Shown piece after piece: positions 42,969 to 50,765 of a DNA stretch of 57,056 nucleotides. The translations under genes and the position numbers were made by a program. A model generated the notes under the pieces. That model made no database searches. It was given only the letters and a program-made list of their open reading frames with translations, and was not told the DNA's origin. Position 1 is the first letter of the stretch, and each line of letters starts with the position of its first letter. Source of the stretch: an uncultured Oscillospiraceae bacterium (GTDB lineage: Bacteria > Bacillota > Clostridia > Oscillospirales > Oscillospiraceae); assembly GCA_944385465.1 (NCBI GenBank), contig CALWXH010000004.1:1-57056 (forward strand), written 5' to 3'.

Positions 42969-43961
42969 ATGGAATCTGCTGTCCGCCGCATCGGTGTTTT
43001 TACCAGTGGAGGAGACGCTCCCGGTATGAACGCCGCCATCCGCGCTGTCGTTCGCACCTCTCTGCATCTGGGCATTGAATGTATCGGCATCCGCAGAGGA
43101 TACCACGGTTTGATCAATGGCGATATCGCAAGGCTTGACTTCGAAAGCGTCAGCGATATTTCCCGGCGGGGCGGCACCATGCTCTATTCCGCCCGCAGCA
43201 GGGAATTCATCGGAGAGGACGGGCGCAATAAAGCCATGGCCACCTGCAAGCTGCTGGGGCTGGACGCCCTGGTGGGCATTGGCGGCGACGGCACCTTCAA
43301 GGGCCTGCTCTCCCTGGCCCAGAGCGGGATCTCCGTGGTGGGAATCCCCGGCACCATCGACAATGACATCGCCTGCTCCACCTATACCATCGGCTATGAT
43401 ACGGCCTGCAACACCGCGCTGGAGAGCATCGACCGCCTGCGGGACACCATGAAGTCCCATGAGCGGTGCTCCGTGGTGGAGGTCATGGGCCACCGGGCCG
43501 GCCATCTGGCGGTGGCCGTGGGCATCGCCTGCGGCGCCACTGTGGTGCTGGTGCCCGAGCACGAGACGGATTTTGAGTCCGAGGTGGCGGAGCCCATCCG
43601 CCGGGCCAGAATCGCCGGGCGCACCCACTTCATGATCATCGTGGCGGAGGGCGTCACTGACGGCGCCTACGGCGTGGCCCAGCGCATCCGGGACGAGCTG
43701 GCGCTGGACACCCGCGTGACCGTTCTGGGCCACGTGCAGCGGGGCGGCTCCCCCACGGCCCGGGACCGTATGATGGCCACCTACATGGGCTATGAGGCGG
43801 TCCGGCTGCTGGCGGACGGCAAGACCTGCCGGGTGGTGGCGGCCAAGGGCGATGACATCGTGGATTACGATATCACCGAAGCACTGGGCATGACCAAGGG
43901 GCTGGACCAGCGCGGCCTGGAAGTCATGCGCGCGCTGACCGGCGTGCGCAAAGGATTGTAA
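42969..43961 (+). CDS. pfkA: ATP-dependent 6-phosphofructokinase
   Basis: Phosphorylates fructose-6-phosphate with ATP in glycolysis. The 330-residue product has FTSGGDAPGMNAAIRAVVR, GIGGDGTFKG (Gly105, Gly106, Asp107, Gly108, Thr109) and PGTIDNDIACS with Gly128 before the TIDND active site. Gly108 and Gly128 are the signature of ATP-using enzymes. AGGAGG precedes the ATG. It converges on a PPi-type isoenzyme. Confidence 0.94.
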   Translation: MESAVRRIGVFTSGGDAPGMNAAIRAVVRTSLHLGIECIGIRRGYHGLINGDIARLDFESVSDISRRGGTMLYSARSREFIGEDGRNKAMATCKLLGLDALVGIGGDGTFKGLLSLAQSGISVVGIPGTIDNDIACSTYTIGYDTACNTALESIDRLRDTMKSHERCSVVEVMGHRAGHLAVAVGIACGATVVLVPEHETDFESEVAEPIRRARIAGRTHFMIIVAEGVTDGAYGVAQRIRDELALDTRVTVLGHVQRGGSPTARDRMMATYMGYEAVRLLADGKTCRVVAAKGDDIVDYDITEALGMTKGLDQRGLEVMRALTGVRKGL

Positions 43962-43972
43962 CCGAGATAAGC

Positions 43973-44006
43973 AAAACTGCCTGGAGCGTTTGCTCCAGGC
44001 AGTTTT
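43973..44006 (+). terminator. Terminator of pfkA
   Basis: AAAACTGCCTGGAGC, GTTT, GCTCCAGGCAGTTTT plus further T: a 15-bp perfect stem with T tract. Confidence 0.92.
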
Positions 44007-44014
44007 TTGTACGA

Positions 44015-44051
44015 AATCAATATCCCCCGGCTACGCCGGGGGATATTGATT
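44015..44051. repeat. 17-bp perfect palindrome between convergent phosphofructokinase genes
   Basis: AATCAATATCCCCCGGC (44015-44031), loop TAC, GCCGGGGGATATTGATT (44035-44051). No T tract follows on either strand. It lies 8 bp after the pfkA terminator and 16 bp beyond the leftward gene's stop. It could end the leftward transcript, stabilise its 3' end, or be a small dispersed repeat. Confidence 0.7.
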
Positions 44052-44067
44052 ATGAATCGTTTGTTTT

Positions 44068-45315
44068 TTACTTCTTGGAAGAGGCCAGAACCTTCTTCAG
44101 GCGGGCAAAACGGGGCAGGCCGTTTTCCAGGGGGCGGTGATTCTCGCCCTGGATCAGGGGCAGGGCGTAGTCAATGAAGTCCTGAGTCACGCCGTTGCCC
44201 TCTTGGTTGATCCACTCCAGGGGAACCTTCTTCTCATAGTTGGCCACGGAAGCCAGATCAAACAGCTTGGTCTGGCAGGTGTACTGACCGTTCTGACGGG
44301 TGCACGCAAAGCCCACCATCTTGTCGGTCTCGCCGGCCACGGCGGCCTCCACAGCGGCCTTGCCGGCCATGAAGGACTCCTCAATGTCGGTCTGGGAGGC
44401 CAAGTGGGCGCCGCAGCGCTGGAGCAGGGAGAGCTCGATGCCGCGGACCTTGGCGCCGGTCTTCTCCTTGACGATATTGGCCAACAGGGAGGCCAGGCCG
44501 CCCAGCTGAGCGTGGCCGAATCCGTCGGTGGCGGAGGTCTTGGCCTCGGACACGAAGGAGCCGTCGGCGTAGTGGATGCCCTCGGAAACGGCCACAATGC
44601 AGTTGCCCTCGCGGTTGTAGACCTCGGTGACGTCCTTCAGGAACTTGTCCATGTCGAAGTCCACCTCGGGCAGGTAGATCAGGTCGGGGGCGCAGCCGGC
44701 CACGCCGGCCAGGGCGGCAGAGCCGGCCAGCCAGCCGGCGTGACGGCCCATGATCTCAATGATGGTCACCATGCCGGTGTCGTACACCCGGGCGTCTTTG
44801 TACACCTCAGCACAGGAAGAGGCGATGTACTTGGCGGCGGAGGCGAAACCGGGGCAGTGATCAGTGCCGAACAGATCGTTGTCAATGGTCTTGGGCACGC
44901 CCATGACCCGGCACTCATAGCCGGACTTGGCCATAAAGCGGCTGATCTTGGAGCAGGTGTCCATGGAGTCATTGCCGCCGTTATAGAAGAAGTAGCGCAC
45001 GTCATATTTCTGGAAGATCTCCAGAATGCGCTTGTAATCGGTGTCGTCCACATCGGGGTCGGCGATCTTATAGCGGCAGGAACCCAGCTCGGAGGAGGGG
45101 GTGTTCAGCAGGAACTCCAGTTCCTTGGCGTCCTCCTCGCCCATGTCATAGAGCTGATCGTTGAGCACGCCCTTGATGCCGTGGGCGGCACCGTAGACCG
45201 CGGTGATGTCGGGATTGTCCAGCGCGGTGCGGATCACGCCGTAAGCGCTGGCGTTGATCACGGAGGTGGGGCCGCCGGACTGGCCGATGATGCAGGCGCC
45301 TTTCAAATGAGCCAT
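44068..45315 (-). CDS. pfp: PPi-type 6-phosphofructokinase
   Basis: Probably a reversible phosphofructokinase using pyrophosphate. The 415-residue product has IIGQSGGPTSVINASAYGVI, GGNDSMDT at 113-120 (Asn115-Asp116 where ATP enzymes have Asp-Gly) and PKTIDNDLFGTDHCPG with Lys142 replacing the ATP-enzyme glycine. MGRHAGWLAGSAAL follows. Both changes are diagnostic of PPi dependence in this family. AAAGGAG precedes the ATG. It lies downstream of fba on the same strand. Confidence 0.88.
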   Translation of the reverse strand: MAHLKGACIIGQSGGPTSVINASAYGVIRTALDNPDITAVYGAAHGIKGVLNDQLYDMGEEDAKELEFLLNTPSSELGSCRYKIADPDVDDTDYKRILEIFQKYDVRYFFYNGGNDSMDTCSKISRFMAKSGYECRVMGVPKTIDNDLFGTDHCPGFASAAKYIASSCAEVYKDARVYDTGMVTIIEIMGRHAGWLAGSAALAGVAGCAPDLIYLPEVDFDMDKFLKDVTEVYNREGNCIVAVSEGIHYADGSFVSEAKTSATDGFGHAQLGGLASLLANIVKEKTGAKVRGIELSLLQRCGAHLASQTDIEESFMAGKAAVEAAVAGETDKMVGFACTRQNGQYTCQTKLFDLASVANYEKKVPLEWINQEGNGVTQDFIDYALPLIQGENHRPLENGLPRFARLKKVLASSKK

Positions 45316-45380
45316 AGTACAAAAATCTCCTTTGCCGCCCGCGCTGCCGCGGGCAAATTGTCATCTCTCAAAACGCACGT

Positions 45381-45412
45381 TTCCGCTGGCGCAAAGGGCT
45401 GCGCCAGCGGAA
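45381..45412 (-). terminator. Hairpin between fba and the PPi-phosphofructokinase gene
   Basis: TTCCGCTGGCGCA (45381-45393), 6-nt loop, TGCGCCAGCGGAA (45400-45412). No strong T tract, and no clear promoter follows before the next gene, so it may be a processing or partial termination site rather than a full stop. Confidence 0.55.
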
Positions 45413-45447
45413 GCGGGGTTGGAACACTGGAAACGTCAGCGGGAAAA

Positions 45448-46416
45448 TCAGGCCTTGCCGTCGCAGCCCAGCACGTTGATGAGCTTGTGCTTCACCAGCT
45501 CCTTGATGGCGGCGCGGGCAGGCTTCAGATACTCACGGGGATCGAACTTGTCGGGATGCTCGGCGAAGAACTGGCGGATGGTGCCGGTCATGGCCAGACG
45601 CAGGTCGGAGTCAATGTTGATCTTGCAGACGGCGCTCCGGGCAGCCTGGCGCAGCTGCTCCTCGGGGATGCCCACGGCATCCGGCATCTTGCCGCCGTTG
45701 GCGTTGATCATCTTCACAAACTCCTGGGGCACGCTGGAGGAGCCGTGGAGCACGATGGGGAAGCCGGGCAGACGCTTGACCACCTCGTCCAGAATGTCGA
45801 AGCGCAGGGGAGGGGGAACCAGCTCGCCCTTCTCGTTGCGGGTGCACTGGGCGGCGGTGAACTTATAGGCGCCGTGGCTGGTGCCGATGGCGATGGCCAG
45901 GGAGTCGCAGCCGGTCTTGCTGACGAACTCCTCCACCTCCTCGGGGTGGGTGTAGTGGGACTCCTCGGCGGAGACCTTCACATCGTCCTCGATGCCGGCC
46001 AGAGCGCCCAGCTCGGCCTCCACCACCACGCCGTGGTCGTGGGCATACTCCACAACCTTCTTGGTGATCTCGATATTTTCAGCAAAGGGCTTGGAAGAGG
46101 CGTCGATCATGACGGAGGTAAAGCCGCCGTCAATGCAGCTCTTGCAGGTTTCAAAGTCGGGGCCGTGATCCAGGTGCAGGGCGATGGGGATGTTGGGGCA
46201 CTCGATCACAGCGGCCTCCACCAGCTTCACCAGATAGGTGTGGTTGGCATAGGCGCGGGCACCCTTGGAAACCTGGAGAATCAGGGGCGCGTTGACCTCT
46301 TTGGCGGCCTCGGTGATGCCCTGAACGATTTCCATGTTGTTGACGTTGAAAGCGCCGATGGCATATCCACCGTTATAGGCTTTCTTGAACATCTCGGTAG
46401 TGTTGACCAGTGGCAT
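45448..46416 (-). CDS. fba: Class II fructose-bisphosphate aldolase
   Basis: Zinc aldolase of glycolysis, 322 residues. Motifs: MPLVNTTEMFKKAYNGGYAI, IALHLDHGPDFETCKSCIDG (zinc and catalytic Asp region), VEAELGALAGIEDD, SLAIAIGTSHGAYKF, VLHGSSSVP and CKINIDSDLRLA. ATG 46416 has AGGAG 9 nt upstream. It forms a glycolytic pair with the PPi-type phosphofructokinase downstream. Confidence 0.95.
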   Translation of the reverse strand: MPLVNTTEMFKKAYNGGYAIGAFNVNNMEIVQGITEAAKEVNAPLILQVSKGARAYANHTYLVKLVEAAVIECPNIPIALHLDHGPDFETCKSCIDGGFTSVMIDASSKPFAENIEITKKVVEYAHDHGVVVEAELGALAGIEDDVKVSAEESHYTHPEEVEEFVSKTGCDSLAIAIGTSHGAYKFTAAQCTRNEKGELVPPPLRFDILDEVVKRLPGFPIVLHGSSSVPQEFVKMINANGGKMPDAVGIPEEQLRQAARSAVCKINIDSDLRLAMTGTIRQFFAEHPDKFDPREYLKPARAAIKELVKHKLINVLGCDGKA

Positions 46417-46468
46417 GTTGTTCAACTCCTTAAAATAGAAATACCAGAGAAGCTTTTTGTCCGTTACT

Positions 46469-46497
46469 ATTTTAACAGTCCAGGGTGAAAATTGCAA
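46469..46497 (-). promoter_or_regulatory. Promoter of fba
   Basis: Leftward TTGCAA (46497-46492), 17 bp, TAAAAT (46474-46469). Confidence 0.7.
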
Positions 46498-46636
46498 GAA
46501 AAACCGCAGCCGCATCCCCTGAAAAGCGCACAAAAGCGACGGAATTTCTCCCAAAACATTGGGCGTTTTTGCGCACGATCCGGTCTTTTTCCATCCTGAA
46601 GTACATAGAGTGGCAGGGAGGAGGTGATGTGGTCCC

Positions 46637-47185
46637 ATGCGGCTGATTCCCTATGATCGCGGGGCCGCGGTAGAATACGCCCATCGCTGGGCCTTCGCCC
46701 GGAACCCGGACTACTTTGATTTCAGCGCTCTGGGCGGCGACTGCACCAACTTCGCGTCGCAGTGCCTGTACGCGGGAACCGGTGTAATGAATTTTACTCC
46801 GGAATTGGGCTGGTATTACCTCGATTCCGAAAACCGGTCGCCGGCCTGGACCGGCGTGCCGTTCTTCTGGGACTTCATGGTGCGCCAGGAGCGGACCGTC
46901 GGGCCATACGGGATCAGCGTGCCCAGAAGCATGCTCCGCCCGGGGGATTTTGTCCAGATCCGGTTTGAGACCAGCGGCGACGTCTTTGCCCACACGCCGG
47001 TGGTGGTATCGGTAGGATTTCCGCCCAGGGCGAACAATATCCTGGTGGCGGCCCACTCCAACGACGTGGACAACCGGCCGCTGGATACCTACGAACATGT
47101 GGCCGAGATGCGGTATCTCCACATTCTGGGCGCCATTGCCCCGGAACAGGAAGAGGGCGGTCCCCAGCCGGACGGGGCGCGGTGA
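46637..47185 (+). CDS. Putative amidase-domain (Amidase_6) protein
   Basis: A 182-residue protein matching the putative amidase family common in spore-forming Clostridia. Conserved points: YDRGAAVEYAHRWAFARNPD, then GGDCTNFASQCLYAG (probable catalytic Cys), WYYLDSENRSPAWTGV, LRPGDFVQIRF and HTPVVVSVG (probable catalytic His), VAAHSNDVDNRPL. No signal peptide, so it may act in the mother cell. AGGAGGTGA precedes the ATG. Single gene. Confidence 0.83.
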   Translation: MRLIPYDRGAAVEYAHRWAFARNPDYFDFSALGGDCTNFASQCLYAGTGVMNFTPELGWYYLDSENRSPAWTGVPFFWDFMVRQERTVGPYGISVPRSMLRPGDFVQIRFETSGDVFAHTPVVVSVGFPPRANNILVAAHSNDVDNRPLDTYEHVAEMRYLHILGAIAPEQEEGGPQPDGAR

Positions 47186-47202
47186 TCCCCGGTGTGGTCA
47201 GA

Positions 47203-48240
47203 TCAGGTTCCGTCGGCGTCCGGATTCTTTTTCGGCCTGCCCCGGCGCTTGCGCGTGATGGAGCCCAGGGGATTGGCCTGCGCCGCGCCGCGCAGGGAAT
47301 CGCTGTCCACGTGGGTATAGATCTGGGTGGTGTTCAGATGTTCGTGGCCCAGCACTTCCTGCAACGTGCGCACATCCACACCGTTTTGCAGCATCAGGGT
47401 GGCGGCGGTGTGGCGGAGCTTGTGGGCGGAATACTTGCTGCTGTCCAATCCGGCGGCGGCAAGGCGCTTTTTCAGCATGTAGTGTATACCGGAGCGGGTG
47501 ACACGGCTGTGGGAGCGGGTGAGAAACAGCGCTCTGGGGTCGGCGGCGGCAGAGTGGGAACGCACTTCCAGCCAGTCGTCCAGGGCGCTGCGGCACGCCG
47601 CGTTGAGAAATACGATCCGCTCCTTATTGCCTTTGCCCAGAACCCGCAGGCGGTCGCCCTGCACGTCGGTGAGGTTCAGCCCCACCAGCTCGGAGATCCG
47701 GATCCCGCAGTTCAGGAAAAGCGTGATGATGCACAGATCCCGCTCCGCGTTGTCCCCATCGATGCTGTCCAGCAGCTGGATGCTCTCATCCAGCGTCAGA
47801 AACCGCGGCAGCGTCTGCTTCAGCCTGGGAGAATCCAATTCCTGGACGGGATTTTCTTCCAGAAGCTTGGCCTTATTTACCAGATACTTGTAAAACGAGC
47901 GGATCGTCGCCACTTTGCGCGCCCGGGTGGATGCCAGCAGGCCATGCCCGGACGGGGCGCTGTTGTTGCTTTTCGCGCGGTCCCGGCTCAAAAAGCTGAG
48001 ATAGGCATAGACATCCGCAAGGGTGACGGAGCGGATCAGATCCAGATCCACATCGTCAATGGAGATCTCATCAAAGGGGAGTTTGCGGTCGACCAGACCT
48101 TTTTCCAGCTTGATGTAGCGGAAAAAGGTACGCAGATCCAAAAAGTATTCATCCACAGTCCGTCGGGAATGTCCCTGGATCGTCTCATGGTAAGCCAGGA
48201 AATCACGCAGGATCTGTGGTGCCTGTGTCCGATAATCCAT
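47203..48240 (-). CDS. Xer-like tyrosine recombinase with C-terminal AT-hook
   Basis: A 345-residue site-specific recombinase, the second in the window. The catalytic set is complete: Arg181 (NCGIRISELV), Lys204, His273 and Arg276 (HKLRHTAATLMLQ), His299 (VLGHEHLN), Tyr308 (TTQIYTHVD). The C-terminus carries KRRGRPKKNPDADGT, an AT-hook-like RGRP motif that binds AT-rich minor groove. ATG 48240 is supported by the normal N-terminal SAM-like domain but has no ribosome-binding site; the frame stays open upstream through a striking palindrome. It could be the XerC partner or a dedicated recombinase. Confidence 0.82.
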   Translation of the reverse strand: MDYRTQAPQILRDFLAYHETIQGHSRRTVDEYFLDLRTFFRYIKLEKGLVDRKLPFDEISIDDVDLDLIRSVTLADVYAYLSFLSRDRAKSNNSAPSGHGLLASTRARKVATIRSFYKYLVNKAKLLEENPVQELDSPRLKQTLPRFLTLDESIQLLDSIDGDNAERDLCIITLFLNCGIRISELVGLNLTDVQGDRLRVLGKGNKERIVFLNAACRSALDDWLEVRSHSAAADPRALFLTRSHSRVTRSGIHYMLKKRLAAAGLDSSKYSAHKLRHTAATLMLQNGVDVRTLQEVLGHEHLNTTQIYTHVDSDSLRGAAQANPLGSITRKRRGRPKKNPDADGT

Positions 48241-48350
48241 GCTGACAGAAGCTGAAAGAGAATAGCTGGGGCGGCGTGTGAGACCGATGAGAATCCCGGG
48301 GTTCACGCAGGTGCAGCCGGGATATCGGTGCCATGGGCGTTCAGCCTCCT

Positions 48351-48386
48351 CCCAACTCAACAAAATTTTTATTTTGTTGAGTTGGG
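48351..48386. repeat. 16-bp perfect AT-rich palindrome upstream of the recombinase
   Basis: CCCAACTCAACAAAAT (48351-48366), TTTT, ATTTTGTTGAGTTGGG (48371-48386), 111 bp upstream of the recombinase start. Possible recombinase binding site, operator, or RNA hairpin in the leader. Leftward, GGAGGAGG directly follows it. Confidence 0.75.
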
Positions 48387-48505
48387 CATCTCTTTCAGCA
48401 GACCTCCTCTCTGCGGTAAGGTTTGCGCACGTATGACAGCCGGCGGGAATATTCCGGTACACTTCCGCTCACACTTACTGTACAGCGTGTGAAAGGATGA
48501 TGGAT

Positions 48506-48763
48506 ATGAGCTTGATTCCCTGTACCCAGCCATGCCGGTTCCAGCTGGACGGCGTATGTAGGTTGGACCGCGCCAAACACTCCGTAACCCAGGCCCGGCC
48601 CAATGACCTCTGCCTGGACTTCACGCCCTGCTCAGATCAGCGCGGCGATTGCCTCACGGATGTTGGTGATCCGGATCAGGCTGAGCCCCTCGGGGACCAC
48701 CAGTTTTCCGCTGCCTCTGGCCGGGACAAGACATTTGGTGAAGCCCAGCCGGCGGACCTCTGA
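48506..48763 (+). CDS. Small cysteine-rich protein, convergent and overlapping with radA
   Basis: Starts MSLIPCTQPCRFQLDGVCRL; Cys6, Cys10, Cys18 and Cys36 (LCLDF) follow the pattern of short clostridial cysteine-rich proteins that often end about five residues after the last Cys. Here the frame runs on to 85 residues through the 3' end of radA on the other strand, so the real or ancestral stop may have been lost. GAAAGG lies 9 nt before the ATG. Function unknown. Confidence 0.45.
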   Translation: MSLIPCTQPCRFQLDGVCRLDRAKHSVTQARPNDLCLDFTPCSDQRGDCLTDVGDPDQAEPLGDHQFSAASGRDKTFGEAQPADL

Positions 48764-49993
48764 GAGCCGCTGGCCCAGGGCGTGAACCGCCCGCAGCTCA
48801 CCGGTGAGTCCCACCTCCCCCACGGCCGCCAGATCGTAGGGCACGCTTTTATCCCTGAAACTGGAAGCCAATGCCACAATCAGCGCCAGGTCGGCGGCGG
48901 GCTCATTCACCGTAAGGCCGCCAATCACATTGACGTAGAAGTCACAGGTGGACAGGGCCAGCCCGCCCCGTTTTTCCAGCACAGCGGCCAGCATCACGGC
49001 CCGGTTATAGTCAAAGCCGTTGCTGGAACGGCGGGAATTGCCATAGGCGGACGGGGTGACCAGCGCCTGCACCTCCGCCAGCACCGGGCGCACCCCTTCC
49101 ATCACGCAGGTGACACAGGAGCCGGGCGTGTCCTTCGGGCGGCCGGAGAGCAGCGCCTCCGAGGGATTGGGGACCTCGGACAGCCCTCTGTCCCCCATCT
49201 CAAACACGCCGATCTCGTTGGTGGCGCCAAAGCGGTTTTTCGCCGCCCGGAGAATGCGGTAGGAGCTGTGTTCCTCCCCTTCAAAGTGAAGCACGCAATC
49301 CACGATGTGCTCCAGCACCTTGGGGCCTGCCAGCGACCCCTCCTTGTTGATATGCCCCACCACAAACACTGTGACGCCCATCCCCTTGGCCAGCTGCATC
49401 AGGGCCATGGTACACTCCTTCACCTGTGCCACGCTGCCGGGGGATGAGGTGGAGTCCGTGTTGTAAATGGTCTGGATGGAGTCCACAATGAGGATGTCCG
49501 GCCTCTGGGCCTCCACCGCCCCCAGGATGTCCTCCAGGCTGGTCTCGGAGTAAAGGGACAGCCCCTCCCCTTTGATGCCAAGGCGCTGTGCCCGCAGCTT
49601 GATCTGCCGTTCGGACTCCTCTCCGGATACATACAGCACACTGGCAAACCGGCACAGATTGTCACAGATCTGAAGCATCAGCGTGGATTTGCCGATACCG
49701 GGCGCGCCGCCCACCAGCACCAGAGAGCCCTTCACCGCGCCGCCGCCCAGCACCCGGTCCAGCTCCGCCATCCCGGTGTGAAACCGCAGCTCATCTGCCG
49801 CCTCGATCTCCTGAAGGGGTCTGGGGCGGCGGATGGCTCCGCTGTGGTCCGCGATGGTCTTTTTTCTGCCCTCCGAGGCCGCCGGCTGCTCCACAATGGT
49901 GTTCCATGCCCCGCAGGCCGGGCACTTCCCCAGCCATTTGGGCGTCTCGTTTCCGCACTGGGTGCAGTAGAACATGGTCTTCGTCTTTGGCAA
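48632..49993 (-). CDS. radA: DNA repair protein RadA/Sms
   Basis: RecA-like helicase for branch migration in recombinational repair, 453 residues. It has the N-terminal zinc finger (YCTQCGNETPKWLGKCPACG), Walker A GGAPGIGKSTLML, Walker B LIVDSIQTIYN, the RadA motif AKNRFGATNEIGVFEM and a Lon-like C-terminal domain (GLTVNEPAADLALIVALASS). TTG start at 49993 with GAGGTG 7 nt upstream. It follows the amidase gene by 1 bp. Confidence 0.95.
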   Translation of the reverse strand: MPKTKTMFYCTQCGNETPKWLGKCPACGAWNTIVEQPAASEGRKKTIADHSGAIRRPRPLQEIEAADELRFHTGMAELDRVLGGGAVKGSLVLVGGAPGIGKSTLMLQICDNLCRFASVLYVSGEESERQIKLRAQRLGIKGEGLSLYSETSLEDILGAVEAQRPDILIVDSIQTIYNTDSTSSPGSVAQVKECTMALMQLAKGMGVTVFVVGHINKEGSLAGPKVLEHIVDCVLHFEGEEHSSYRILRAAKNRFGATNEIGVFEMGDRGLSEVPNPSEALLSGRPKDTPGSCVTCVMEGVRPVLAEVQALVTPSAYGNSRRSSNGFDYNRAVMLAAVLEKRGGLALSTCDFYVNVIGGLTVNEPAADLALIVALASSFRDKSVPYDLAAVGEVGLTGELRAVHALGQRLSEVRRLGFTKCLVPARGSGKLVVPEGLSLIRITNIREAIAALI

Positions 49994-49994
49994 C

Positions 49995-50711
49995 TCAATT
50001 CACCTCAGAAACATTCAGCAGCCGCAGCTCCTGCAGGCAGGCCCCTGCCAGGGCGACGGCGATTTTCTTTTGATAGCTGTCTGTCACCAGCAGCGATGCC
50101 TCTTCCCCGTTGCTGAGAAATCCGCACTCCACCAGAATGGCCGGGCAGCCGATGTGCTCGAAGAGGTAGACCTCACGGTTGAGCAGCATGGCGTTCCGGC
50201 CGTTGTCCGGGTCCAGCACCTGGCGCAGGGCGCGCTGCGTGCTCTCCCCCCACTGCCGGCTGACGTCCCCCTGATGATAGAACACCTGGGCCCCGGAATA
50301 CCGGGAATCCGTAAAATAATTCTGATGTATGCTCAGCAGCATGGCGTTGGGCGTCCCGTTGATCTGCCTGACCCGCGCCTCCAGATCGGAGCGCTTTTTT
50401 TCTCTCAGCGTCTCACAGCCCGCCTCGTGCAGCGAGACATCCTCCCGGCGGGTCAGCTGGGGCCGGATGCCCAGCAGGACCAGCAGCGGCTCCATCCTGA
50501 GCACCAGTTCCAGGTTGATCTGGCTCTCCGTCGCTCCTCCGGCGGAGACCGCCCCTCCGTCTTCCCCGCCGTGTCCGGCATCCAGAATCAGCGTGGGCAT
50601 CTTCTGTCCGCCGGCCTGTCCAGACGCCGGCACCGCCCTGGGGATTGCCAGCAGTATGATTCCCGCCACCAGACCGAGGCAGACAGACAAGAGCAGCGCA
50701 TCCCGTTTCAA
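49995..50711 (-). CDS. cwlD: N-acetylmuramoyl-L-alanine amidase, CwlD-like
   Basis: Amidase_3 family zinc amidase with a single N-terminal membrane helix (LLLSVCLGLVAGIILLAIPR). Zinc/catalytic residues: His and Glu in ILDAGHGGEDGGAVS and TESQINLELV, His in MLLSIHQNYF, and the final catalytic Glu in ILVECGFLSN. The 238-residue length and membrane anchor match CwlD, which makes muramic-delta-lactam in spore cortex. TTG start with GGGGGG upstream. Confidence 0.85.
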   Translation of the reverse strand: MKRDALLLSVCLGLVAGIILLAIPRAVPASGQAGGQKMPTLILDAGHGGEDGGAVSAGGATESQINLELVLRMEPLLVLLGIRPQLTRREDVSLHEAGCETLREKKRSDLEARVRQINGTPNAMLLSIHQNYFTDSRYSGAQVFYHQGDVSRQWGESTQRALRQVLDPDNGRNAMLLNREVYLFEHIGCPAILVECGFLSNGEEASLLVTDSYQKKIAVALAGACLQELRLLNVSEVN

Positions 50712-50765
50712 AGCACGTCCCCCCTCCCCTCCAGCTTATGAGGGGCGGCGGGAGGCTATGCCTGC

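Noticed and set aside
41523-43733. Leftward open frame of 736 codons opposite purB and pfkA
   Set aside because: Shadow frame; both real genes on the other strand have complete family motifs and ribosome-binding sites.
44137-46488. Rightward open frame of 783 codons opposite pfp and fba
   Set aside because: Shadow frame with Gly/Leu/Ala/His-biased composition; no start signal or domain.
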